Shown piece by piece: positions 6,607-13,660 of a stretch of DNA of 13,784 nt (the first letter of the stretch is position 1; each line of letters opens with the position of its first letter). The stretch is from Thermaceae bacterium (GTDB lineage Bacteria > Deinococcota > Deinococci > Deinococcales > Marinithermaceae), in contig JALVVO010000080.1 of the NCBI GenBank assembly GCA_027023345.1, positions 1 through 13,784 on the forward strand, given 5' to 3'. The notes beneath the pieces are model-generated. The model was given only the letters and a program-made list of their open reading frames with translations, was not told the origin of the DNA and searched no databases. The translations under genes and the position numbers were made by a program.

Positions 6607-7400
6607 GGCCGGTGGTCATCGCCCACCGCGGGGCCCGGAGCCTGGCCCCCGAGAACACCCTGGCGGCGGCGCGTAAGGCCTTCGAGCTCGGCGCCGACCT
6701 TTGGGAGACCGACGTCGGCGTGAGCAAGGACGGCTTCCTGATCCTGATGCACGACGATAGCCTCGCCCGAACCACCGACGCGCCCGCCCGCTACCCCGGA
6801 GCCGAACCCTGGACCTTCACCGAGTTCGAGCTCGAAAAGCTCCGCGCCCTCGACGCCGGCAGCTGGTTCCACGAGACCGACCCCTTCGGCGAGGTGGCGG
6901 CCGGCCACGTCCGCGAGGACTACCGGGGCGAGCGGATCCCCACCGTGCGTGAGGCGCTCCTTCTCACCAAGGAGCTCGGCTGGCGGGTGAACCTCGAGCT
7001 CAAGCGCCAACCCCCGCCGATGGCAGGGTTCCCGATCCTGGAACGCACCCTGGAGCTCGTCCGGGAGGTGGGGCTCGGGCCGGAGGCGGTGGTCTTCTCC
7101 TCCTTCGACCTCGAGCTCATGCGCCGGGGCCGGAGGCTCGCCCCCGAGTTCCGGTACCAGGCGGTGCTCGGCTTCCACCGCGACCGCCCCATCGACTGGG
7201 ACGCCGCCCGCGACTTCGACGAGCTCAACCCCCGGGCCGCGCTCGCGCCCCCGGAAAGGGTCCGGGAGCTCGCCCAAGCGGGCAAGCGCGTCTACCCCTG
7301 GACGGTGAACGACCCCGAGGAAGCCCTCCGCTACTTCGAGGCCGGCGCCGCCGGCGTCTTCACCGACTACCCCCAGCGGATCGTGCCCCTCTTGCGGTAG
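6603..7400 (+). CDS. ugpQ: Glycerophosphodiester phosphodiesterase
   Basis: 265 residues, full length for the GDPD family. It hydrolyses glycerophosphodiesters (deacylated phospholipids) to glycerol-3-phosphate and an alcohol. The TIM-barrel active-site residues are visible: HRG at 8-10 with PENT at 16-19, Glu35 and Asp37 in ETDV, His50 in MHDD, and NLELK with Glu132 and Lys134. The family segment RIPTVREAL is at 111-119, and the C-terminus carries YPWTVND and GVFTDYP. An insertion around residues 93-109, before the IPT motif, is longer than in minimal GDPDs. There is no signal peptide, so it is probably cytoplasmic. Translation is coupled to the EVE gene, and GAGGGAG at 6594-6600 is a good ribosome-binding site. 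The symbol follows common usage for cytoplasmic forms and is tentative. Confidence -1.
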   Translation: MRPVVIAHRGARSLAPENTLAAARKAFELGADLWETDVGVSKDGFLILMHDDSLARTTDAPARYPGAEPWTFTEFELEKLRALDAGSWFHETDPFGEVAAGHVREDYRGERIPTVREALLLTKELGWRVNLELKRQPPPMAGFPILERTLELVREVGLGPEAVVFSSFDLELMRRGRRLAPEFRYQAVLGFHRDRPIDWDAARDFDELNPRAALAPPERVRELAQAGKRVYPWTVNDPEEALRYFEAGAAGVFTDYPQRIVPLLR

Positions 7401-7403
7401 GGT
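7398..7403 (+). promoter_or_regulatory. Candidate -10 element for the amidotransferase gene
   Basis: TAGGGT lies exactly 6 nt before ATG 7410, and its first three bases are the TAG stop of the upstream phosphodiesterase gene. The same stretch contains AGGGTGG, a possible ribosome-binding site, so the gene may instead be co-transcribed from 6136. The two readings cannot be separated by eye. Confidence -1.
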
Positions 7404-7409
7404 GGGCCC

Positions 7410-8255
7410 ATGCCCGAGGTGCTCATCGTCAACGGCTACCCCCGGTCGAGCCGGGAGAACTTCGCCCGCGAAGGGGTCACCCAGCCCCACCTGCTCTACG
7501 GGCGGCTGCTCGAGCGCCACCTGCCGGGCGCCAAGGCCCAGGTCTTCTTCGTTGCCGACCCGGAGAACCCCCTCCCCGGCGAGGAAGAGCTGCGGCGGTT
7601 CGCGGGGGCGATCTGGACCGGATCCGACCAGACCATCTACCAGACCGAGCGGCCCGAGGTGGCCCGCCAGATCGCCCTGGCGAGAAGGCTTCTCGCCCTG
7701 GGAATCCCCCAGTTCGGCAGCTGCTGGGGCGCCCAGATGGCGGCGGTGGCCGCCGGCGGCAAGGTGGCGAAGAACCCGAAGGGCCGCGAGTGGGGCTTCG
7801 CCAAGGACCTCACCCTCACCGAGGAGGGCAAGGACCACCCCCTCACCGAGGGCAAGCTCGAGCGCTTCCAGGGCTTCGAGATGCACCTCGACGAGGTTAC
7901 CGAGCTCCCGACCGGCGCCGCCCTCCTCGTCACCGGCGGGCACACCCGGGTGCAGGCGATCGCGGTGGAGACCGAGACCGGGAGCTTCTGGGCCACCCAG
8001 TACCACCCCGAGTACGACCCCCTGGAGTACGCGAAGCTCCTCGCCGCCCGCAAGGCGGCGATGGTCAAGGAGGGCTTCTTCCCCGACGAAGACGCGGTCC
8101 TCGCCTACGCGCGCGACCTCGAGGCCCTCCACGAGCGGCCCTTCGACCAGGCGCTCAGGAAAAAGCTCGGAGCCGACGAGACCCTCCTCGACCCCGCGAT
8201 TCGCGAGCGGGAGTTTAGGAACTGGATCACTTACCGGGTGCTTCCCCGCCTTTGA
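7410..8255 (+). CDS. Class I glutamine amidotransferase (GMP synthase-like, stand-alone)
   Basis: 281 residues. The class I GATase triad is visible: Cys105 in the nucleophile elbow GSCWGAQ, then His199 and Glu201 in QYHPEYD. An EMHLDEVTELP segment (157-167) corresponds to the typical H.D.V..LP region. There is no synthase domain, so it resembles the stand-alone GuaA-like amidotransferases often annotated as type 1 GATases. It would release ammonia from glutamine or act on a related gamma-glutamyl substrate; the acceptor is unknown. About 80 residues follow the catalytic His-Glu, a charged helical tail. The start is 9 nt after the GDPD stop. The 3' end overlaps the convergent glcF by 29 bp. 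Earlier GTG or TTG starts are not needed because MPEVLIVNGYP begins the fold's first strand. Confidence -1.
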   Translation: MPEVLIVNGYPRSSRENFAREGVTQPHLLYGRLLERHLPGAKAQVFFVADPENPLPGEEELRRFAGAIWTGSDQTIYQTERPEVARQIALARRLLALGIPQFGSCWGAQMAAVAAGGKVAKNPKGREWGFAKDLTLTEEGKDHPLTEGKLERFQGFEMHLDEVTELPTGAALLVTGGHTRVQAIAVETETGSFWATQYHPEYDPLEYAKLLAARKAAMVKEGFFPDEDAVLAYARDLEALHERPFDQALRKKLGADETLLDPAIREREFRNWITYRVLPRL

Positions 8256-9504
8256 GCCCCTCCCAGACCACCTGGGAGAGGTGCTTGACCTCCACCCGGG
8301 GGCCGAACTTCCGGGCCCCGAGGTCGAGCTGGAGCAGGCACCCGGGGTTTTCCACCGTGAGCACCTGGGCGCCGGTGGCCCGCACCGACGCCATCTTCTT
8401 CTCCAGGATCTTCATCGAGGTCTCGGTATGGGTGAGGTTGTAGACCCCGGCCGAGCCGCAGCAGTCGGTGCTCCCCTCCATGGGGTGGTAGTCGGTGGCG
8501 AAGGTGAGGATGCGCTCGGGCTCGTCCTTGATCCCCTGCGCGTGGCAGGCGTGGCAGGCGTGCTGGTGGGTGGTGGCGAAGGGGAAGCGCACCTCGCCGG
8601 GAAGCCCCACCTCGTCCAGAAACTCGGAGAATAGCCGCACCCTCTTCGCCACCCGCGCCGCCTTGGGGCCGTAGACTGGGTCGCCTTGGAAGTGCTCGGC
8701 GTACTTCTTGAGCTCGGCGGCGCAGGCGGCGCAGTCGGTGACGATGTAGTCGGCCTCGAGCTCGGCGTAGAAGTCGAGGTTCTTCTTGGCGAGCCGCTCG
8801 TAGCCCAAAAGGTCCCCCTCCTCGATGTGGGGCGCGCCGCAGCAGGTCGTCTCCCGGGGAACCACCACCTCGAACCCCGCCGCCCGGAGGACGTTCAACG
8901 TAGCCTCGCTCGCCTCGGAAAAGACCAGGTTCATCACGCAGCCGAGGAAGAAGGCCACCCGGCCCCGGGGCTCTCCCTCGGGGCTTAGCCGGCGCGGCCC
9001 GGAAAGCCGCAGGGCGAGCCGCACCGGCCGGTCAGGAAGCAGGCTCTCGGCGAAGGCGAGCTTTTTGAGGCCGACCCGTTCCAGCACCCGCGTCCGCCGG
9101 ACCAGGTGCTGGAGCCCCGAGCGCTGGTAGAAGACGAGCAAGAGGTTCGCCAGGTCGATGAGCAAGGGATAGTGAAAAACACGAAGCGCAAGCGCGGTGA
9201 GGGCGTCCTTCGGCTTGCCCCCCTGGAGCGCCACCCGGGCGTCGAGGGCGGCCTCGCCCGGCTTCACGCCGTTCGGGCAGACCGTCTGGCAGGCGCGGCA
9301 GTCCAGGCAGTCGTAGGCGGCCTCGAGCACGAGCGCCTTCTCGGTCTCGGGGACGAGCCCCTGGGCGTAGTCGGCGTAGAGCTGGACCCGCCCCCTCGGC
9401 CCCTGGATCTCCTCGAAAAACAGGTTGTAGGTGGGGCAGACCGAGGTGCAGAGCCCGCACCGCACGCAAATCTCGGCATCGGCGACGAGGCGGTCGAGGT
9501 CCAT
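8227..9504 (-). CDS. glcF: Iron-sulfur subunit of glycolate/lactate-type oxidase, GlcF
   Basis: 425 residues, the usual GlcF length. Two [4Fe-4S] ferredoxin motifs are at the N-terminus: Cys13/16/19/23 (CVRCGLCTSVCP) and Cys66/69/72/76 (CLDCRACQTVCP). Two CCG domains follow: the first with Cys189, Cys221-Cys222, Cys258 and Cys261; the second with Cys317, Cys320, Cys348-Cys349 and Cys389. It accepts electrons from the flavin subunit and passes them towards the respiratory chain at the membrane. The partner is probably the GlcD encoded at 4785-6128 on the same strand, although three opposite-strand genes intervene. A TAAGCT element exactly 6 nt before the ATG, with no Shine-Dalgarno, indicates a leaderless start. 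The 3' end overlaps the convergent amidotransferase gene. Lactate-utilisation LldE/LldF-type proteins are related, but the domain order here fits GlcF. Confidence -1.
   Translation of the reverse strand: MDLDRLVADAEICVRCGLCTSVCPTYNLFFEEIQGPRGRVQLYADYAQGLVPETEKALVLEAAYDCLDCRACQTVCPNGVKPGEAALDARVALQGGKPKDALTALALRVFHYPLLIDLANLLLVFYQRSGLQHLVRRTRVLERVGLKKLAFAESLLPDRPVRLALRLSGPRRLSPEGEPRGRVAFFLGCVMNLVFSEASEATLNVLRAAGFEVVVPRETTCCGAPHIEEGDLLGYERLAKKNLDFYAELEADYIVTDCAACAAELKKYAEHFQGDPVYGPKAARVAKRVRLFSEFLDEVGLPGEVRFPFATTHQHACHACHAQGIKDEPERILTFATDYHPMEGSTDCCGSAGVYNLTHTETSMKILEKKMASVRATGAQVLTVENPGCLLQLDLGARKFGPRVEVKHLSQVVWEGLKGGEAPGK
8260..8278. terminator. Possible weak bidirectional hairpin at the convergent junction
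   Basis: CTCCCAG (8260-8266) and CTGGGAG (8272-8278) form a 7-bp stem with a 5-nt loop, starting 5 nt after the amidotransferase stop and inside the 3' end of glcF. No T-run follows on either strand, so terminator function is uncertain. Confidence -1.
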
Positions 9505-9510
9505 GAGAAG

Positions 9511-9516
9511 AGCTTA
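9511..9516 (-). promoter_or_regulatory. Leaderless extended -10 element of glcF
   Basis: On the minus strand TAAGCT lies exactly 6 nt before ATG 9504 and is preceded by TGC, an extended -10. It is the same hexamer as at 1036. The region where a -35 would fall is inside the heptamer inverted repeat and shows no TTGACA-like sequence. Confidence -1.
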
Positions 9517-9518
9517 GC

Positions 9519-9593
9519 AGTGCGTGGTGCGTGGTGCGTAGTACGTAGTAATGCTCTTCCCAACCACGCACCACGTACTACGTACCACGCACT
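9519..9593. repeat. Inverted repeat of eight degenerate heptamers (TRCGTRG)
   Basis: Four tandem heptamers of form TRCGTRG run from 9521 to 9548. After a 15-nt spacer, four more in inverted orientation run from 9564 to 9591. The arms could form a stem of about 28 bp. Only positions 2 and 6 of each unit vary, always between G and A. Read from the outer end, the left units carry G/G, G/G, G/A, A/A and the right units G/G, A/A, A/G, G/G at these positions. An extra AG/CT pair extends the stem into the secA TAG stop. It fills the secA-glcF gap. It may act as a transcription terminator, mRNA-end stabiliser or protein-binding site; I do not recognise it as a named repeat family. Confidence -1.
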
Positions 9594-12500
9594 AAGTCAC
9601 TTTCCCATGACAATGCTTATACTTCTTCCCGCTCCCGCACCAGCAGGGGTCGTTGGGGCCGAGCTTTTTCTCCTTCTTGACGGGCTTCGGCTTGGCCCGC
9701 TTGCCCTTGGGCTCGGGCTGCTGGGGCTCTCCGGCCTGGGCGGCGGCGGGCTTTTTGGGCACCGGCACGTAGACCTGGGGCCTGGGTGGCTCGGCCTCGA
9801 CCTGCAGGCGGAAGAGGAACTTGGTCGCCTCCGACTTGATGAAGGCGATCATCTCGTTGAAGAGCCGCGTGGCCTCGAACTTGTACTCCTGGAAGGGGTC
9901 CTTCTGGGCGTAGGAGCGGAGCCCGATCCCCTGGCGTAGGACGTCGAGGTTGTGCAGGTGCTCCTTCCAGGCCGAGTCCACGATCGAGAGGATCACGAAC
10001 CGCTCGACCGCCCGCATCACCGGCGGGGTAAGCTCCTCCTCGCGTTTTTCGTAGGCCTCGAGGGCGTACTTGACGACCTCGTCCACCGCGGCCTCGGCCT
10101 TCGTCTCCCTCAGCTTTTCGAAGTCGAAGGCCTCGAAGGCGGGCACGAAGTCCACGAGGGCGGTCCTGAGCCCGGCGAGGTCCCAGTCCTCGGGGTGGAT
10201 CTGGGGGTTCAGGAAGTTCTCGGCGAGGCCGGCCACGGTGTCCTCGACCATGGCCAGGGCGGCCTCCTTGACCTCCTCGTCCTTGCCGAGGAGCACCTTC
10301 CGGCGCTGGGCGTAGATCACCTCGCGCTGGCGGGCCATCACGTCGTCGAACTGGAGGAGCTGCTTGCGAATGGCGAAGTTCCGGTCCTCGACCCGGCGCT
10401 GGGCCCGCTCGATCGCGTTCGTCACCATCTTGTGCTCGATGGGCTCGGAGTCGTCGAAGCCCATGCGGTCGAGCATGGCGATTACGCGCTCGGAGGCGAA
10501 GAGCCGCATCAGGTCGTCGTCGAAGGAGACGTAGAACCGGCTCGAGCCCGGGTCCCCCTGGCGCCCCGAGCGCCCCCGGAGCTGGTTGTCGATGCGGCGG
10601 GACTCGTGCCGCTCGGTGCCGATGATGTGGAGCCCCCCGAGCTCCTTGACGCGCTTCTCGTCCTCCTCGACCTCGCGCTTGATCCGCTTGATCTCCTCGA
10701 TCAGCTCCTCGGGAACGCCGAGCTTCTCGGCGAGCGCCCGGGCCTCCTCCTCGGCCCCCATCAGGAGCTTCTTGACGAAGAGCTCGACCTCCCACTCGTA
10801 GCGGTTGAAGCCGTGCTTTTCGAGAAGCCCCGCGGCCAGGAACTCGGCGTTGCCGCCGAGCTTGATGTCGGTGCCGCGGCCGGCCATGTTGGTGGCGATG
10901 GTGACGGTCTTGGAGCGACCCGCCTGGGCGACGATCTCGGCCTCCTTCTCGTGGTACTTGGCGTTCAGGACCTGGTGGGGGATCCCCTTCCGGATCGTGC
11001 CCAGGGTGTGCACCGCCCGCTTGAAGTTCTCCCAGGCGTAGGCGAGGTTGCCCTTCGCCCCCTCGAAGAGGGGGTCGAAGCGGGCGAGGTCCTCGTCCTT
11101 GAGGCCCGCCGGCCGCGTGAGGAGCTTCTTTAGCGCGTCCCACTCGCCGCCCGACTTGTTCTTGAGCTCCTTCTTGAGCGCCTCGACCCGCTGCTCGAGC
11201 CGGGGCAGGTAGTGGCGGGGCTCTTTCAGCATCGCCGAAAGGCGCTCGGACTTCTCGATCGAGATCGTGCCCACCAGCACCGGCTGGCCCCGCTCGTACT
11301 TCTCGGCGATCTCCTCCACCACCGCGAGGAACTTACCGCGCTCGGTGCGGTAGACCTGGTCGGGGTAGTCCACGCGGATGACCGGCTTGTTGGTGGGGAC
11401 GACGATCACGTCCATCCCGTAGATTTCCTGGAACTCCTTCTCCTCGGTTTTGGCGGTGCCGGTCATGCCCGCGGTCTTGTCGTAGAGGCGGAAGAAGTTC
11501 TGGTAGGTGATGGTGGCGAGGGTCTGGTTCTCCCGCTCGATCTTGACCCCTTCCTTGGCCTCGATCGCTTGGTGGAGCCCCTCGCCGTAGCGCCGGCCCG
11601 GCATCAGGCGGCCGGTGAACTCGTCAACGATGATCACCTGACCGTCCTTGACGATGTAGTCGCGGTCCCGGAAGTAGAGCTCCTTGGCCCGGATCGCCTG
11701 GATCAGCATGTGGGCGATCTCCATGTTCTCCGGGCTGAAAAGCCCCTTGATGCCGAGGAGCCTTTCCGCCTTCTCGATGCCGCGCTCGGTGAGCTGGACG
11801 TGCTTTTGCTTCTCGTCGATGGTGTAGTCGCCGGTGGGCTCCTTGTCCTTCTCGCCGGGCTCGGGCATCTCGCCGCGCTCGAGCTTCTTGGCGATCTCCG
11901 CCATCTTGTAGTAGAGGTCGGTGGCCTTCTCGGCGGGACCGGAGATGATCAGGGGCGTGCGGGCCTCGTCGATCAGGATCGAGTCCACCTCGTCCACGAT
12001 GGCGTAGTGCAGGGGGTGGTCGTGACGGAGCACGAGCTGGTCCGGCGAGAGGGCCATGTTGTCGCGGAGGTAGTCGAAGCCGAGCTCGGAGTTGGTCACG
12101 TAGGTGACGTCGGCGAGGTAGGCGGCGCGGCGCTCGGGGGGCGGGGTGTCGTGCTGGATCGAGGCCACCTTGAGGCCGAGCCCTCGGTAGACCGGCCCCA
12201 TCCACTCGGCGTCGCGGCGGGCCAGGTAGTCGTTCACCGTGACCAGGTGCACGCCCTTGCCGCTAAGGGCGTTCAACGCCACCGCCAGGGTGGCGACCAG
12301 GGTCTTGCCCTCGCCGGTCTTCATCTCGGCGATGCGGCCCTCGTGCAGCACCGCGCCGCCGATCAGCTGCACGTCGAAGTGCCGCATCCCGAGGTAGCGC
12401 TTGGCGGACTCGCGGGTGAGGGCGAAGACCCGGGGAAGGAGCTCGTCGAGGGACTTGCCGCCCTCCTGGTGCTCGCGGCGGAGCTTCTCGTATTCGGCGG

Positions 12501-12621
12501 CGAGGTCCTCGATCTTCTCGACCTCGGCCTCGAGCGCGTTCACCGGCTCGACGACGGTCCGGTAGTAGCGCTGGATCTCGCGCTCGTTGTTGTCAAAGAT
12601 TTTCCTGAGGATTCCCAGCAT
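9592..12621 (-). CDS. secA: Preprotein translocase ATPase SecA
   Basis: 1009 residues, longer than E. coli SecA (901) and close to Thermus SecA. This is the motor that pushes unfolded preproteins through SecYEG, peripheral to the cytoplasmic membrane. Visible: Walker A MKTGEGKT (100-107), DEVDSILIDEARTPLIISG (210-228), the preprotein-crosslinking region, DEFTGRLMPGRRYGEGLHQA, TGMxGTA-type AGMTGTAKTE, TNMAGRGTDI (578-586) and IGTERHESRRIDNQLRGRSGRQGD. The C-terminal zinc-binding SEC-C motif has Cys993, Cys995, Cys1004 and His1005. A charged insertion of about 75 residues lies between ISIEKSERLSAML and GIPHQVLNAKYH (about 467-545) in the second nucleotide-binding fold. A lysine/proline-rich linker precedes the zinc motif. 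It starts 9 nt after tsaD, with an AGGCGAGG-like site upstream, so the two are probably co-transcribed. Its stop merges into the heptamer inverted repeat. Confidence -1.
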   Translation of the reverse strand: MLGILRKIFDNNEREIQRYYRTVVEPVNALEAEVEKIEDLAAEYEKLRREHQEGGKSLDELLPRVFALTRESAKRYLGMRHFDVQLIGGAVLHEGRIAEMKTGEGKTLVATLAVALNALSGKGVHLVTVNDYLARRDAEWMGPVYRGLGLKVASIQHDTPPPERRAAYLADVTYVTNSELGFDYLRDNMALSPDQLVLRHDHPLHYAIVDEVDSILIDEARTPLIISGPAEKATDLYYKMAEIAKKLERGEMPEPGEKDKEPTGDYTIDEKQKHVQLTERGIEKAERLLGIKGLFSPENMEIAHMLIQAIRAKELYFRDRDYIVKDGQVIIVDEFTGRLMPGRRYGEGLHQAIEAKEGVKIERENQTLATITYQNFFRLYDKTAGMTGTAKTEEKEFQEIYGMDVIVVPTNKPVIRVDYPDQVYRTERGKFLAVVEEIAEKYERGQPVLVGTISIEKSERLSAMLKEPRHYLPRLEQRVEALKKELKNKSGGEWDALKKLLTRPAGLKDEDLARFDPLFEGAKGNLAYAWENFKRAVHTLGTIRKGIPHQVLNAKYHEKEAEIVAQAGRSKTVTIATNMAGRGTDIKLGGNAEFLAAGLLEKHGFNRYEWEVELFVKKLLMGAEEEARALAEKLGVPEELIEEIKRIKREVEEDEKRVKELGGLHIIGTERHESRRIDNQLRGRSGRQGDPGSSRFYVSFDDDLMRLFASERVIAMLDRMGFDDSEPIEHKMVTNAIERAQRRVEDRNFAIRKQLLQFDDVMARQREVIYAQRRKVLLGKDEEVKEAALAMVEDTVAGLAENFLNPQIHPEDWDLAGLRTALVDFVPAFEAFDFEKLRETKAEAAVDEVVKYALEAYEKREEELTPPVMRAVERFVILSIVDSAWKEHLHNLDVLRQGIGLRSYAQKDPFQEYKFEATRLFNEMIAFIKSEATKFLFRLQVEAEPPRPQVYVPVPKKPAAAQAGEPQQPEPKGKRAKPKPVKKEKKLGPNDPCWCGSGKKYKHCHGKVT

Positions 12622-12630
12622 AAGCCTCGC

Positions 12631-13632
12631 CTATTCTACGTCCAAAGCGTGAGAAGCCTCGGCCAGGGGAGCGTAGGGCCGGGCCTCGATCGTCCACGGC
12701 GAGGGTGGCTCGCCGCGCCGGACGCGCTCGAGGGCGGCGAGCGCCACCATGGCGCCGTTGTCGGTGGCGAGCTCGGGCGGGGGAAGGAAGAGCTCGAGCC
12801 CGGTCTCGGCAAAGCGGCGGCGGAGCCGGGCGTTCGCCGCCACCCCGCCGGCCACCACCACCCGGTCCCGGCCGAGCTTCCTGGCCGCCCGGACCGCGGT
12901 CTGGACCAGGCTCTCCACCACCGCCCGCTCGAAGCTCGCCGCCAGGTCCTCCTTCCGGTAGCCCTTTTCCAAAAACCGCGCGGCGGCGGTCTTTAGGCCG
13001 GAGAAGCTGAAGTCGAAGCCCTCCTGCCCTTTCAAGGGCAGGGGGAAGGGCACCGCCCGGTCGTCGCCTTGTTCGGCAAGTTTTGCGATCCTCGGGCCCC
13101 CGGGGTAGCCGAGCCCCAAAAGCCTCGCCACCTTGTCGAAGGCTTCCCCGGCGGCGTCGTCGCGGGTGGCGCCGAGGAGGCGGTAGTCCCCCTCCCGGGG
13201 CACGTCGAAGAGGTGGGTGTGGCCGCCGGAGGCGAGGAGGGCGAGGTACGGGGGCTCGAGCCCCCCCGCGCCCGCGCGGGCCGCGGCCAGGTGGGCCTCG
13301 AGGTGGTGGATCCCGTAGAAGGGAACGCCGAGGCCCAGGGCCAGCCCCTTGGCGTAGGAGAGCCCGACGAGCAGGGGCCCCACGAGCCCCGGGCCGTAGG
13401 TCGCCGCCACCAGGTCGAGGGCGCGGGCCGGGATCCCGGCCTCGTCCAGGGCCCGCTCGACCAGGCCGTCGATCACCCGGGTGTGCTCGCGGGAGGCGTA
13501 CTCCGGTACCACCCCGCCGAACTCGGCGTGGAGCTCGGTCTGGGAGGCGACCACGTTGGCGAGCACCTCGCCGTCCCGGACCACGCCGACCCCGGTGTCG
13601 TCGCAGGAGGTATCGATGCCGAGGGCAATCAC
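12631..13632 (-). CDS. tsaD: tRNA N6-adenosine threonylcarbamoyltransferase TsaD
   Basis: 333 residues, normal length. It transfers the threonylcarbamoyl group to A37 of ANN-decoding tRNAs, working with TsaB and TsaE; it is cytoplasmic and usually essential. Visible: the N-terminal GIDTSCDDTGVGV (5-17), the metal-binding HLEAH (110-114), SGGHTH (135-140), FDFSFSGLKTA, VAGGVAAN and the metal-site Asp in ATDNGAMVA. The start is GTG at 13632: it puts the family's N-terminus at the right place, and an in-frame TAA lies only five codons upstream (13645-13647). An AAGG is 5 nt before the GTG. secA follows after 9 nt. Upstream sequence belongs to, or directly abuts, an IS481-type element whose transposase reads in the same direction, so expression may depend on the insertion. 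tsaB and tsaE are not in the window. Confidence -1.
   Translation of the reverse strand: MIALGIDTSCDDTGVGVVRDGEVLANVVASQTELHAEFGGVVPEYASREHTRVIDGLVERALDEAGIPARALDLVAATYGPGLVGPLLVGLSYAKGLALGLGVPFYGIHHLEAHLAAARAGAGGLEPPYLALLASGGHTHLFDVPREGDYRLLGATRDDAAGEAFDKVARLLGLGYPGGPRIAKLAEQGDDRAVPFPLPLKGQEGFDFSFSGLKTAAARFLEKGYRKEDLAASFERAVVESLVQTAVRAARKLGRDRVVVAGGVAANARLRRRFAETGLELFLPPPELATDNGAMVALAALERVRRGEPPSPWTIEARPYAPLAEASHALDVE
12633..12638 (-). promoter_or_regulatory. Possible internal -10 element upstream of secA
   Basis: TAGAAT on the minus strand lies at the very end of tsaD, 11 nt before the secA ATG. It fits TANNNT but is not at the leaderless distance, and a short purine-rich stretch (AGGCGAGG) follows. 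An internal promoter is possible; co-transcription with tsaD is at least as likely. Confidence -1.
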
Positions 13633-13640
13633 CGGCCTTA

Positions 13641-13660
13641 CACTTTACCAAACGAAAGTG
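13641..13660. repeat. Short inverted repeat at the putative IS end
   Basis: CACTTT (13641-13646) and AAAGTG (13655-13660) flank an 8-nt loop. It lies between the transposase stop and the tsaD start. It may be part of the terminal inverted repeat of the insertion sequence or a small operator. The other IS end, needed to define the terminal repeat, is outside the window. Confidence -1.
13642..13650 (-). promoter_or_regulatory. Extended -10-like sequence at the IS end, facing tsaD
   Basis: On the minus strand TGGTAAAGT combines a TGn extension with TAAAGT (13647 to 13642), 9 nt before the tsaD GTG. It lies in the stretch between the transposase stop and tsaD, probably inside the IS terminal region. 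Confidence -1.

Noticed and set aside
9519..9593. CRISPR-like array
   Set aside because: The heptamers are directly contiguous without spacers and arranged as an inverted repeat, which does not fit a CRISPR.
11212..12996. A 594-codon open frame on the plus strand opposite secA and tsaD
   Set aside because: Translation is Leu/Val/Gly-rich shadow sequence with no domain; the minus-strand genes are unambiguous.
13250..13265. 16-bp perfect palindrome GGGGGCTCGAGCCCCC
   Set aside because: Lies in tsaD coding sequence and is explained by GC-rich codons for Gly-Gly-Leu-Glu-Pro-Pro; no regulatory context.
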